This document shows, in pieces, positions 30,420 to 39,002 of a stretch of 49,801 bases of DNA; the first letter of the stretch is position 1, and the number at the start of each line of letters is the position of its first letter. This DNA is from an uncultured Agathobaculum sp. (lineage in GTDB: Bacteria; Bacillota; Clostridia; Oscillospirales; Butyricicoccaceae), in assembly GCF_944384765.1 (NCBI RefSeq), contig NZ_CALWUM010000014.1:1-49801 (forward strand), written 5' to 3'. The position numbers and the translations under genes were made by a program. Under the pieces are notes generated by a model. It saw only the letters and a program-made list of their open reading frames with translations, was not told where the DNA came from and made no database searches.

Positions 30420-30680
30420 CTATCCGATGCCGTCTTTCTCCGCCCTTCGCTGAAGCGCCTGCGGGGACAGCTGGGTCAGATACAGGGTTTCGCCCAGCGC
30501 GTTTTCGCACAAAACCGCCGCGCGGGGCAGGTCCTCATACAGTTCAATGATGCGCCCTTCCTCCTGCAAACGGGTGAGCAGGCGCTGGGTGCGTTTGGAC
30601 ACGGTCGCCGTGTCCATGTCGAACACCGCCACCACGCTTTGCAGCGGCACGATATAGTCCTGTCCCAGATGCAGATACAT
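30420..30680 (-). CDS. remB: RemB/DUF370 family regulator
   Basis: 86 residues: MYLHLGQDYIVPLQSVVAVFD at the start and a short helical end. It lies between recF and gyrB as in Bacillus subtilis, where RemB (YaaB) sits. Family members form small DNA-binding rings and regulate extracellular matrix genes; function in this organism is inferred. The C-terminal half is longer than the core family domain. Confidence 0.8.
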   Translation of the reverse strand: MYLHLGQDYIVPLQSVVAVFDMDTATVSKRTQRLLTRLQEEGRIIELYEDLPRAAVLCENALGETLYLTQLSPQALQRRAEKDGIG

Positions 30681-30703
30681 CTAAATCCCTCCGGACGATG
30701 CAA

Positions 30704-30813
30704 TGGAGAATGGAAAATTGATAATGGAAAAGGAAAGGCGGGCCGCTGCGCCGCAGAAAAACGACGCCTTACGGGCGCGCCCTGATTCTCCACTTTCAAC
30801 TTTCCATTCTCCA
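30704..30813. repeat. Small MITE-like element
   Basis: A 110-base block bounded by 17-base inverted repeats: TGGAGAATGGAAAATTG (30704) and CAACTTTCCATTCTCCA (30797-30813), 16 of 17 matching. It carries no gene. A related but degraded TCCATTCTCA-type run occurs on the other side of remB at about 30387-30415. No clear target duplication was found. Confidence 0.5.
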
Positions 30814-30865
30814 CATTTTATTATACCATTTTTTCCGGTATTTGTGTAGCGAAAACTCATAAAAA

Positions 30866-31966
30866 TCAGATAATTTTACCGTTTTTTATGGCAAATACCG
30901 CGCCTGCACGCAGCTTTTCCGAGATTCCGTCCTCACAGCAGGTGATCATCACCTGTCCGGCCGAGATGCGGTTGAGCACAAAGTCCTGCCGGCGGCGGTC
31001 GAGCTCGGAGAGCACGTCGTCGAGCAGCAGCACGGGATATTCTCCATCCTCGGAAAAGAACAGTTCGCGCTCAGCGAGCTTGAGTGACAGGGTGCAGGTG
31101 CGCACCTGGCCCTGCGAGCCGAAGGAGGCCGCGCTGCGCCCGTCGAGCAGCAGCTCCAGATCGTCCTTATGCGGGCCGGAAAGGCAGCTTTTTGCGGCGA
31201 TTTCGGCTTTTTTATGGCTGTAAACGTGCTCAATCAGCTGCTTTTCGATCTGCTTTGCGTCCGCAAAGGGATCGGTCACGGTGGACACCGTCCGGTATTC
31301 GCCCGAAAGCGCCTCCTGCGGCGCGATGTCCGCATACACAGCCGCCGCGTGCGCGAGCAGTTTTTTGCAGTAATACGCGCGGTAGCGGATGATCTGCGCG
31401 CCGATGCGCGCCATGCGCAGCGAAAAATCGTCCCACATGGCGAGCAGCGAGGGCTTTTCCTCGCTGTCGCGCAGGATGCGCGTTTTATGCTCGTGCAGGC
31501 GGTGGTATTCCTCCAGATAACGCGCATAGTTCGGCCGCAGCTGGCACAGCGCCGTATCCAGAAAACGCCGCCGGGCGGCAGCGCCCGCGCGCACAAGCAT
31601 CAGGTCCTCCGGGCAGAACAGCACGGTTTTGAGCAGGCCCTGCACATCCGCCTGTCGTTTCTGCCGCACGCCGTTTTTGTAGATTTCCATGGCCTTTGCG
31701 CGCGAAAGGCGCAGTTCCAGCGCAAAATCGCGCCCCTGCGCCGTAAATTCCGCCTGGATGAAGGCATGATCCGCGCCAAAGCGCAGGCCCTCTTTTTTCT
31801 GCGCCGTGCGGAACAGCCGCATGGTCGAGCAAGCGGCCACTGCCTCGAGCAGATTGGTCTTGCCCTGGCCATTCTCCCCGCAGATCAGGTTGACCCCTGG
31901 GTCGAATACAAAGCGTTCGTGTTCATAATTGCGAAACTGCTCAAGTGTGAGCGAATGGATGTTCAT
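30866..31966 (-). CDS. recF: DNA replication and repair protein RecF
   Basis: 366 residues, an SMC-like ATPase. Walker A GENGQGKTNLLEA (residues about 30-42), signature CLSGPHKDDLELLLDG, and Walker B VLLLDDVLSELD. RecF helps load RecA at gapped DNA. Its start overlaps the stop of the upstream YcxB-like gene by four bases, in the dnaA-dnaN-yaaA-ycxB-recF run. Confidence 0.96.
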   Translation of the reverse strand: MNIHSLTLEQFRNYEHERFVFDPGVNLICGENGQGKTNLLEAVAACSTMRLFRTAQKKEGLRFGADHAFIQAEFTAQGRDFALELRLSRAKAMEIYKNGVRQKRQADVQGLLKTVLFCPEDLMLVRAGAAARRRFLDTALCQLRPNYARYLEEYHRLHEHKTRILRDSEEKPSLLAMWDDFSLRMARIGAQIIRYRAYYCKKLLAHAAAVYADIAPQEALSGEYRTVSTVTDPFADAKQIEKQLIEHVYSHKKAEIAAKSCLSGPHKDDLELLLDGRSAASFGSQGQVRTCTLSLKLAERELFFSEDGEYPVLLLDDVLSELDRRRQDFVLNRISAGQVMITCCEDGISEKLRAGAVFAIKNGKII

Positions 31967-32520
31967 AGATGCCTGACCCTACAATCCGGATTTTTTGCCT
32001 GAAGAAAGCCGGTCAGCGCCGCGGCGCCGCCTTTTATCGCATCCTCCGGCAGCACTACATTCACCGTCTTGCCGTCCGGCTCGGACTGGATGCACACCAG
32101 CCCCCGCCCCGCGGAAACGCGCCGGATGCTCGCATAGGGGATGAGCAGCTTTTGGCGGCTCTCCTTGGCGCAGTAAACCAAGCGTCGGCTTTCAAAGGTG
32201 ATGGTGTAGTGCAGCGCCGCGGTGCCGAATTGCTGCTGAAGCTGCTTTTCATAGCGCGTGGCCTGCGGGCCGGGCATGGATCCGCGCAGAAATTTGATGA
32301 AAAAGTAGACAAACGCCGCTGCAAATGCGGCAAACAGCAGATACATCAGCTCATCGCCGATGCCCGCGTTCATCTGGTTCAGGCACAGCGAATAGACGAC
32401 CACAAAGGCCACCAGAATGATAATCACATAGATCATGTATTTGTTTTTGTCTGCAAACCGGGAAAAGTACAGCTTCCACTGGTCATGGCTGAGCTGATAT
32501 TCGATGGTTTTTTGTTCCAT
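31963..32520 (-). CDS. YcxB-like membrane protein
   Basis: 185 residues from the ATG at 32520, which has GGAGGAG upstream; an earlier in-frame start lacks one. Two membrane segments (about 28-46 and 55-75) are followed by a C-terminal beta-rich domain (HYTITFESRRLVYCAKES, then LIPYASIRRVSAGRGLVCIQS) as in YcxB-like proteins. Its function is unknown. It is placed between yaaA and recF, overlapping recF by four bases. Confidence 0.7.
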   Translation of the reverse strand: MEQKTIEYQLSHDQWKLYFSRFADKNKYMIYVIIILVAFVVVYSLCLNQMNAGIGDELMYLLFAAFAAAFVYFFIKFLRGSMPGPQATRYEKQLQQQFGTAALHYTITFESRRLVYCAKESRQKLLIPYASIRRVSAGRGLVCIQSEPDGKTVNVVLPEDAIKGGAAALTGFLQAKNPDCRVRHL

Positions 32521-32539
32521 GGCTGCTCCTCCTGCCCGG

Positions 32540-32746
32540 TCAGACAATGCGGACGGTCTCGCCGTCCAGAGTCACGGTGTCGCCCGGACGCAGCTTTTTG
32601 CCGCGCATCAGGCAGGGCGCACCGTTGACCTGCACCTCTCCTTCCGCGATGCGGATCTTGGCTTCCCCGCCTGAGGAAACTAAATTGGCAAATTTTAGAA
32701 GTGCGTCCAATTTGATAAATTCTGTGTCTATTTTAATCTCAGTCAT
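32540..32746 (-). CDS. yaaA: S4-domain RNA-binding protein YaaA
   Basis: 68 residues, an S4 fold: [21 protein letters not shown], then [22 protein letters not shown]. This is the small S4 protein normally found between dnaN and recF. Its start overlaps the dnaN end by eight bases. It probably binds ribosomal RNA or assembly intermediates; evidence is family-level. Confidence 0.9.
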   Translation of the reverse strand: MTEIKIDTEFIKLDALLKFANLVSSGGEAKIRIAEGEVQVNGAPCLMRGKKLRPGDTVTLDGETVRIV

Positions 32747-33848
32747 TGGCTTTCAGCCTCACAGGAAGCACAAGATAGGTGTATTTGTCGCCTTCGAGCG
32801 GCGAGATGACGATCGGGTTGAGCGGCCCCTTGAGCTGGAGTTTGACGGTATCGTCGCCGGCCGCGCGCAGCGCGTCGAGCAGATAGCGGTTGTTAAAGCC
32901 GATTTCAAGGTCCTCGATTTCGCCGTCAAACGGACATTCATCGTAGCTCTTGCCGACCGCGGTGATGCAGGTCATCTGCACATAGGAGCCATCAAAGTGG
33001 AAACGGACCGGGTTTTTGAGCTTTTCGGACACGATCAGCGACACGCGCTCGATACAGGTGATGAGTTCGTGCCGGTCGGCCTTGACCACATATTCAAACT
33101 CAGCCGGGATGGCCGCGCGGTAATTGAGGAATTCGCCGTCGATCAGGCGGGTGATCAGCGTGGTGTTGCCGATGCGGAACAGGATGTTCTTTTTATCCGG
33201 GTAAACTTCGACGTTGCCGTCCTCCTCGGTCAGGATGCGCTCGATTTCGCGCAGCGACGAGCCGGGCACGACGAACTTCATAACCCCGGGAATACTGTCC
33301 ACGGTTTCGCGGCGCACAGACAGGCGGTAGCCGTCCACAGCCACGACGTTGAGCCGGTTTCCTTCCAGTTCGAATAAACAACCCGTGTGGATAGGTTTGG
33401 ATTCGTTGTCCGAAACCGAAAAAATGGTCTGCGCTATCATGCTTTTCAGTAAGGCCTGCGGCAGGGAAAAGCCGGTTTCCGCCGAAACTTCGGCCAGGGC
33501 GGGGTATTCGTCTGCTTCGGTAGCGATCAGGTTAAAGACCGCGCGGCCACATTTTATGGTGGTCAGCAGCTTGTCATCAGTCTCGAGATAGACAACATCC
33601 TGCGGCAGTTTGCGCACAATATCATAGAAAAGGCGTGCATTCAGCACCACGCTGCCGGTTTCGATTACATCAACCTCAGCAGTCGTGCGGATACCCATGG
33701 AAAGGTCGTAACCAGTCAGGGTCAGGCTGCCGGCCTCTGCGGTGACCAGCAGGCCTTCGAGCAACGGCATAGCGCTTTTGCCGGTTACCGCGCGCGAAGC
33801 CGTGCCGATCAGACTGAGCAGGGTTTCTTTTTCACAGGAGAATTTCAT
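32739..33848 (-). CDS. dnaN: DNA polymerase III beta sliding clamp
   Basis: 369 residues from [11 protein letters not shown]; a longer frame upstream lacks a ribosome site and would run into the box region. Three clamp domains are visible, with [15 protein letters not shown] in the second and the end of the third matching clamp C-termini (YLVLPVRL). It tethers the replicative polymerase. It is separated from dnaA by a 287-base spacer containing DnaA boxes. Confidence 0.97.
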   Translation of the reverse strand: MKFSCEKETLLSLIGTASRAVTGKSAMPLLEGLLVTAEAGSLTLTGYDLSMGIRTTAEVDVIETGSVVLNARLFYDIVRKLPQDVVYLETDDKLLTTIKCGRAVFNLIATEADEYPALAEVSAETGFSLPQALLKSMIAQTIFSVSDNESKPIHTGCLFELEGNRLNVVAVDGYRLSVRRETVDSIPGVMKFVVPGSSLREIERILTEEDGNVEVYPDKKNILFRIGNTTLITRLIDGEFLNYRAAIPAEFEYVVKADRHELITCIERVSLIVSEKLKNPVRFHFDGSYVQMTCITAVGKSYDECPFDGEIEDLEIGFNNRYLLDALRAAGDDTVKLQLKGPLNPIVISPLEGDKYTYLVLPVRLKAND

Positions 33849-34135
33849 CAGTGGTTCCTCTTTCTTGCAAAAACGTAAAGAAAAATAGAATAGGTTTTCA
33901 TCGTCGTAGTAGTACTTGGGGAAATTGGGGAAAACCCGTGGAGAGCGAGAGTTTATGCGGGAAATGTCGTACACAGGGCTTTGTGGATGGAGTTTTTTCT
34001 TTCCACAGCCTTTTTGCCCCAGAATTTTATCCACAGGGAAAAACCTGTGTAATCCACAGATCCCTGGGGATTATTTTGGAGTGAAAAATGTGGGCATCAA
34101 ATGGCGCGCGATACCCTGTCCTGCGCTCTCTTCGG
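33849..34135. other. oriC: oriC part: DnaA boxes between dnaA and dnaN
   Basis: The spacer contains TTATCCACA (34027-34035, perfect), TAATCCACA (34050-34058, one mismatch) and TGTGGATGG (33982-33990, two mismatches on the other strand), plus further CCACAG-type half boxes and T-rich tracts. Together with the boxes upstream of dnaA this gives a two-part origin, as known in Bacillus. Confidence 0.75.
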
Positions 34136-35419
34136 TCAGTCCCCGCGGATGTTGTTATGCAGCTTTTTGATGACCTCTTCGGTCTCGCGCGAGTGCCGAC
34201 GTTCTTCTTCGATCTTGTTGCAGGCGTGCATAACCGTGGTATGGTCGCGCTTGAAGATCTTGGCGATGTCGGGGAAGGAGTATTCGAGCTCCTGCCGGAT
34301 CATATACATGGCCATCTGGCGCGGGTAGGCCACATCCTTGGAGCGGTTTTGCGAGATCATCTGCTCGACCGGAATATAAAAGTAGTTGGCGACCGCTTCC
34401 ATGATGCGCTCGGGTGTCGGGTTGAGGCCGGGATTTTCCGTGCGCAGTGCGTCGATCGCGTTTTCTGCCAGCGAAACCGTGATGCGCTCGCCCATCAGCT
34501 CGTGCATTGCCTTGATCTTTTTGACCGCGCCCTCGAGCTGGCGGATGTTGGACTGGATGTTTTCGGCAATGTAGGTGGAAACGTCGTCCGGCATGTCCAC
34601 GCCCATCTTGACCGCCTTGTCGCGGATGATCGCAATGCGGGTTTCGAAGTCGGGCGGCTGGATGTCCGCGAGCAGGCCCCACTCGAAACGGGTCTTCATG
34701 CGGTCCTCGAGCGTGTTGATCTCCTTGGGCGGCCGATCGGACGTGAGGACGATCTGCTTTTTCGCCTCGTACAGCGCGTTGAAGGTATGGAAGAATTCCT
34801 CCTGCGTGCGCTCCTTGCCGGCAATGAACTGCACGTCGTCGAGCAGCAGCAGGTCGACCATGCGGTATTTGTTGCGGAAGGCCTGCACATTGCCCTCCTG
34901 GATGGCGGTGATCAGCTCGTTGGTGAAGTCCTCGCCCTTGACATAGATGATGCGGAACTCGGGATGCGTGCGGCGCAGCACGTTTGCGATCGCATACATC
35001 AGGTGGGTCTTGCCCAGGCCGGAGTTGCCGTAGATAAACAGCGGGTTGTTTTCCGCCGCAGGGCGCTGGGCCACGGCGAGCGCGGCTGCGTGCGCAAATT
35101 TGTTCGACGAGCCGACGATGAACCGCTCGAAGGTATAGTCGTCATAGGGTGAAGCGCTGGCGGGTGAGGGCGTGGTGTATTCTCCGGTCACGACGACGAC
35201 CGTGATCTGGTCGCCGGTCAGCTCATAGAGCGCGTTTTGCAGCGGCTCGATGAACTTATGCTCGATAAATTCCTTTTTGAACTCCACCGGGGAGTGCAAA
35301 ATCAAACGGTTGTCCGTAAAAGAAACAACCGTCGCGTCGTCGAACCAGGCCGAAAGGCTGGACGGCGGGAAATCGCGCTCAAGGCGTTCGAGCGCCATCT
35401 CCAATATATTGTTGGCCAT
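34136..35419 (-). CDS. dnaA: Chromosomal replication initiator DnaA
   Basis: 427 residues from MANNILEMALERLERDFP, the ATG at 35419 preceded by AGGAGG; the upstream extension has no ribosome site. Domain I occupies about 1-80. A short linker leads to the AAA+ domain (Walker A NSGLGKTHL, Walker B LLLLDDVQFIAGKERTQEEFFHTFN). Domain IV has the DNA-binding motif KRDHTTVMHACNKI. It binds the boxes on both sides of its own gene and opens the origin. The compact linker explains the short length. Confidence 0.98.
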   Translation of the reverse strand: MANNILEMALERLERDFPPSSLSAWFDDATVVSFTDNRLILHSPVEFKKEFIEHKFIEPLQNALYELTGDQITVVVVTGEYTTPSPASASPYDDYTFERFIVGSSNKFAHAAALAVAQRPAAENNPLFIYGNSGLGKTHLMYAIANVLRRTHPEFRIIYVKGEDFTNELITAIQEGNVQAFRNKYRMVDLLLLDDVQFIAGKERTQEEFFHTFNALYEAKKQIVLTSDRPPKEINTLEDRMKTRFEWGLLADIQPPDFETRIAIIRDKAVKMGVDMPDDVSTYIAENIQSNIRQLEGAVKKIKAMHELMGERITVSLAENAIDALRTENPGLNPTPERIMEAVANYFYIPVEQMISQNRSKDVAYPRQMAMYMIRQELEYSFPDIAKIFKRDHTTVMHACNKIEEERRHSRETEEVIKKLHNNIRGD

Positions 35420-35610
35420 GGGGCGCCTCCTGTCGATATAGATACCAATATAATAGCATAAGTTATCCACAGATTCAATGTGATTTGTGAATAAACGGGG
35501 GCGGATAATTTATATTTTGGGCGGTTTTCCGCCTCTGTCACGCAAGAGATAGTGTAAGACAAAAAGTTATCCCCAAGATGTTGATAAATTGTCATTCGGG
35601 CAAAAAAACC
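35420..35610. other. oriC: oriC part: DnaA boxes upstream of dnaA
   Basis: Boxes: TTATCCACA (35463-35471, perfect), TGTGAATAA (35486-35494, one mismatch, other strand), TTATCCCCA (35567-35575, one mismatch). An AT-rich stretch (GGATAATTTATATTTTGG, from about 35512) could be the unwinding element. dnaA and rpmH diverge here, and gene orientation changes at this point. Confidence 0.75.
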
Positions 35611-35639
35611 TTGACATTCAGCGGGTTTTATAGGATAAT
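35611..35639 (+). promoter_or_regulatory. rpmH promoter
   Basis: TTGACA (35611-35616), 17-base spacer, GATAAT (35634-35639). It drives rpmH and probably rnpA onward. Confidence 0.8.
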
Positions 35640-35747
35640 AAGTATTGTCTCATATCATGCGGACAGGCAGCGGCATGGGCCCGCCTTTTTACCGGACCTA
35701 TGCCGGTGCCCATCCGTAAATCTGGAAAACAGGGAGGTGCACGAAGA

Positions 35748-35882
35748 ATGAAGAGAACGTATCAGCCGAAGAAGCGTCAGCGCTCCAAGGAGCATGGCTT
35801 CCGCAAGCGCATGCATACGGCCAACGGCCGCAAGGTGCTGGCCCGCCGCCGTGCGAAGGGCCGCGCGCGTCTGACCCACTAA
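35748..35882 (+). CDS. rpmH: 50S ribosomal protein bL34
   Basis: 44 residues, [18 protein letters not shown] onward, ending RARLTH: the typical bL34. AGGGAGG lies before the ATG at 35748. It is the first gene on the right arm, just after the origin. Confidence 0.97.
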   Translation: MKRTYQPKKRQRSKEHGFRKRMHTANGRKVLARRRAKGRARLTH

Positions 35883-35886
35883 AAGA

Positions 35887-36211
35887 TTTCGATCGAAACC
35901 ACGGTTCCGATCGAGTATCGGTTTTACCGGGCTGACGCCCGGATAAAACCGGAGAAGAAAAAAGTTCCGACGCGCGAAACTTTTTTCTTCCCTTGTATCA
36001 AAACCCACGCACTTGTCGCGAGTTTTGATGGATAAAAAGCCACCGGCTTTTTATCCTGATTGATTAACGCGCCAGCGGCGCGGAAGAGTTCGCAGCGAGC
36101 CGCTTTGCGGCTCGTTTTTTCTTTTAAGAAAGCTGGAAGATCTGTTTTGGGCAGCGCCCGCCGGGCGAAAAAGGGGTGCTGCCGGCTTTGCAAACCTACT
36201 TAGCTGCAAAG
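35887..36211 (+). repeat. Run of consecutive hairpins between rpmH and rnpA
   Basis: The spacer is nearly all inverted repeats. In order: TTTCGATCGAAA (35887); CGGTTTTACCGGGC paired with GCCCGGATAAAACCG (35919-35951, one bulge); GAAGAAAAAAGTT/AACTTTTTTCTTC (35954-35990, perfect 13 bp); ATCAAAAC/GTTTTGAT (35997-36029); GGATAAAAAGCC/GGCTTTTTATCC (36030-36056, perfect 12 bp); CGCGCC/GGCGCG (36068-36082); CGAGCCGC/GCGGCTCG with T-run (36096-36123); GGCAGC/GCTGCC (36150-36183); CTTTGCA/TGCAAAG (36186-36211). Only the seventh looks like an ordinary terminator. Confidence 0.7.
36096..36123 (+). terminator. Terminator between rpmH and rnpA
   Basis: CGAGCCGC-TTT-GCGGCTCG followed by a T-rich run from 36115. 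It would leave rnpA dependent on read-through or on a promoter of its own. Confidence 0.75.
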
Positions 36212-36263
36212 AATTTCGTTTTTTCAGGGGCATCGGAAAAACGAGGAGTATCAGAAAAGCAAA

Positions 36264-36608
36264 ATGAAACACACTGTATCCTTAAAGGAAAACCATGAGT
36301 TCCGCCGTTTGTATCACCGGGGCACGAGTTCCGCGGGCAGGCATCTGGTCCTGTACTGCCGGAAAAACCGCCTGGGCTATAACCGGCTGGGGCTGACGGT
36401 CAGCGCCAAACTGGCCGGCGCGGTTGGGCGCAACCGCGTCAAGCGTCTGTTTCGCGAGGCTTACCGTCTGCACGAGGACGAATTTGCAAAGGGCGTTGAT
36501 CTGGTGCTCGTCGCGCGCAGCCGCGCGGTGGGCGCAACCTACTGGGAAATTGAAAAGTCGCTGCTGCGTGCCCTCAGGGAAAACAAGGCCGCAGCGGCTC
36601 AGCCATGA
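36264..36608 (+). CDS. rnpA: Ribonuclease P protein component
   Basis: 114 residues. [16 protein letters not shown] at the start, then the RNA-binding block [15 protein letters not shown]. It assists the RNase P RNA in maturing tRNA 5' ends. The stop overlaps the yidD start (ATGA). Confidence 0.95.
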   Translation: MKHTVSLKENHEFRRLYHRGTSSAGRHLVLYCRKNRLGYNRLGLTVSAKLAGAVGRNRVKRLFREAYRLHEDEFAKGVDLVLVARSRAVGATYWEIEKSLLRALRENKAAAAQP

Positions 36609-36817
36609 AGCGGTTTATGCTGGCGGCAATCCGTTTTTACCGCCGGTATATCTCGCCCGCCCATCCCCCTTGCTGCCGCTATATCCCGACCTGCTCGCAG
36701 TATGCCATTGAGGCGATCGAGAAATACGGCGCGCTCAAGGGCGGATGGCTTGCGCTCAAGCGCATCTGCCGCTGCCACCCCTTCTCCAAACACGATCCTT
36801 ACGATCCTGTGCCGTAA
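36605..36817 (+). CDS. yidD: Membrane protein insertion efficiency factor YidD
   Basis: 70 residues. Characteristic [31 protein letters not shown] and CRCHPF blocks. A small membrane-associated protein that aids YidC; it lies between rnpA and yidC as usual. Confidence 0.93.
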   Translation: MKRFMLAAIRFYRRYISPAHPPCCRYIPTCSQYAIEAIEKYGALKGGWLALKRICRCHPFSKHDPYDPVP

Positions 36818-36925
36818 TGGGGGGCGGCTGCACCTGTCCGTCCGATCTGGGGCGGGCAGACCCACCGCTTCCGCGGTGGCTTCTTTCCTTTGTCATGGAG
36901 GAAAATCAACCCTACGGAGGTTTAT

Positions 36926-37951
36926 ATGGGAGAAATATTCGGACTTGCCATCGTCAGGCCGCTCGGCCTGCTGCTGCTGGCAATTTTCAAGTTCGTCGGG
37001 TCCTATGGCCTGGCGGTCATCCTGTTCGCCCTGCTGGTCAAGCTGGTCATCCTGCCGCTGACCATCAAGAGCAAAAAGAGCATGATCAAAATGAACGCAC
37101 TCAACGCTGAGCTGCAGCAGCTGCAGAAGAAGTACGCGAACAACCGCGTCAAGCTCAACGAAGAGATGCAAAAGCTGTATGAGCGCCACGGCGTCAGCCC
37201 GATGTCGGGTTGCCTGCCGCAGTTCATCCCGCTGCCCGTGATGTTCGGTCTGTACTATGCGGTGCAGCAGCCGCTTAAGTTCATGCTCGGCTTTGGCGAC
37301 GAGACGCTCACCAAGCTGGCCGAACTGGTCGGCGTGGACCCCAATACGCTCAACTACACCGGTCAGATCCAGATCGCGGACAAGCTGGGTCAGATTTATG
37401 CGGAAAACGGCAATACCTGGCCGGACGCTGTCACCTCGATCACAAACGGCAACGGCGAGCTGCTCAACATCGACTTTACCTTCTTCGGCCTGAACCTCGC
37501 GGAGACTCCGTCGATCACCCACCCGAGCGTGATCTGGCTCATCCCGATCCTGTCCGGTCTGACCGCGTTCCTGTCAAGCTATGTGATGCAGAAGATGCAG
37601 CAGAGCAAAAACGGCAACAACGCCATGGCCGGCCAGATGCGCACGCTGCTGTTCGTCACCCCGCTGATGTCGCTGTATTTTGCATTTATTCTGCCCGGCG
37701 CCATCGGCATCTACTGGATTTTCAACAACGTGTTCACCATGGCGCAGGAAATCGTGCTGACCAAGATCCTGCGCGGCAAGCAGGATAAGAAGGAGGCCGA
37801 GGAGACCGCCCGCATCGAAGCGGATAAGGAAGCCAAGCGCGCCGCGCACAAGGCTGCTCAGATCGAGCAGACCGAAAAAGCGCGCGCTGCCGCAGAGGCC
37901 GCCCGCATTCAGAAAGAGAAAAACGCAAAGAAGAAAAAGGGGGGCAAGTAA
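36926..37951 (+). CDS. yidC: Membrane protein insertase YidC/SpoIIIJ
   Basis: 341 residues from the ATG at 36926 (CGGAGG six bases upstream); a longer frame lacks a ribosome site. An N-terminal membrane segment is followed by the conserved core (LVKLVILPLTIKSKKSM, MSGCLPQFIPLPVMFGLYY) and further segments. A long charged C-terminal tail of Lys/Ala/Glu (about 275-341) may contact ribosomes. It inserts membrane proteins on its own or with SecYEG. No lipobox cysteine is seen at the N-terminus, unlike Bacillus SpoIIIJ. Confidence 0.95.
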   Translation: MGEIFGLAIVRPLGLLLLAIFKFVGSYGLAVILFALLVKLVILPLTIKSKKSMIKMNALNAELQQLQKKYANNRVKLNEEMQKLYERHGVSPMSGCLPQFIPLPVMFGLYYAVQQPLKFMLGFGDETLTKLAELVGVDPNTLNYTGQIQIADKLGQIYAENGNTWPDAVTSITNGNGELLNIDFTFFGLNLAETPSITHPSVIWLIPILSGLTAFLSSYVMQKMQQSKNGNNAMAGQMRTLLFVTPLMSLYFAFILPGAIGIYWIFNNVFTMAQEIVLTKILRGKQDKKEAEETARIEADKEAKRAAHKAAQIEQTEKARAAAEAARIQKEKNAKKKKGGK

Positions 37952-37954
37952 TTG

Positions 37955-38983
37955 ATGGAGAAGTTTTTGGAAGCCACCGGCGCCACCCGCGATGAAGCCA
38001 TCCAGAACGCGCTGAGCCAGCTCGGCCTGGACCGCGACGATGTTTCGGTCGAGGTGCTGGATAACGGGAAAAAGGGCTTTCTCGGCATCGGCGCCACGCC
38101 CGCGCGCGTGCGCGTGACCTATGAGGTGCCGGAGGAAGTCGTTCGGATCGAAAAGCAGGAAAAGCCTGCATCCAAGCCCGTGGAGGAGAAAAAGCCCGCG
38201 CACCGCGCAGAAAAGCCTGCCAAGGCGGAAAAGCCGGAGAAAAAGGACCGTCCCGCCCCGAAGAAGGACAAGCCCGCGGAAAAGCCGCACAAGCTGTCCA
38301 TCACGGATGAGGACGATACTCCGCGCCTGGTCAAGGCCGCGCCGCCGGATTTTGTGCCGGAAAAGCTCGAGGTAGAGCGTCCGCCCCGCCGTGAGCGTCC
38401 CCGCCGGGAGCGCGGCAGCCGCCGCGAGCGCCGTCCGCGTGAGGAGCGCCCGATCACCCCGTCCGTGCCCAAGGAGCGCGAGCTCATCCCGGTTTCCGAG
38501 GAGGGCATGAAGAAAGCCGAGCAGCTGGCGACCGATTTCATCACCGGCCTGCTCGAAAAGATGGGCGTTGAGGGCAAGGTGACCACCCTGCCCCAGGTCG
38601 AGTGCGACCAGCTGCGGCTGGAGATCTCCGGCCCGGATATGGGCCCGATCATCGGCCGCCGCGGCGACACGCTGGATGCGATCCAGTACCTCGGCTCGCT
38701 CGTGCTGAACAACGGGCTGGACGAGCACGTCCGCCTGTCGGTCAACACGGAGAACTATCGCGAAAAGCGCGCCGAAAGCCTGGAGCGCCTGGCCCGCAAG
38801 ATGGCGATGAAGGTGGTCAAGTCCCATCGCTCGATGACCCTCGAGCCCATGAATCCCTATGAGCGCCGCATTATCCATGCCGCGCTGCAGGATTTCAACG
38901 GTGTAACCACCTATTCCACCGGCACCGAGCCCGGCCGCCGCGTTGTCATCGCGCCGGATAACAGCTATCGTACACATCATTGA
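37955..38983 (+). CDS. khpB: RNA-binding protein KhpB (Jag)
   Basis: 342 residues (ATG at 37955; a TTG three bases earlier is possible). The Jag-N domain (1-55, KGFLGIGATPARVRV) is followed by a long Lys/Glu/Pro-rich linker (60-170), which is longer than in many relatives. A KH domain (about 200-255, GPIIGRRGDTLDAIQ with the G-R-R-G loop) and an R3H domain (about 265-325, RLARKMAMKVVKSH then MNPYERRIIHAALQD) complete it. It binds RNA with KhpA and influences cell division and envelope growth. It stands next to yidC as usual. Confidence 0.92.
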   Translation: MEKFLEATGATRDEAIQNALSQLGLDRDDVSVEVLDNGKKGFLGIGATPARVRVTYEVPEEVVRIEKQEKPASKPVEEKKPAHRAEKPAKAEKPEKKDRPAPKKDKPAEKPHKLSITDEDDTPRLVKAAPPDFVPEKLEVERPPRRERPRRERGSRRERRPREERPITPSVPKERELIPVSEEGMKKAEQLATDFITGLLEKMGVEGKVTTLPQVECDQLRLEISGPDMGPIIGRRGDTLDAIQYLGSLVLNNGLDEHVRLSVNTENYREKRAESLERLARKMAMKVVKSHRSMTLEPMNPYERRIIHAALQDFNGVTTYSTGTEPGRRVVIAPDNSYRTHH

Positions 38984-39002
38984 TTGTGGGGGGCTGCTCG
39001 GA

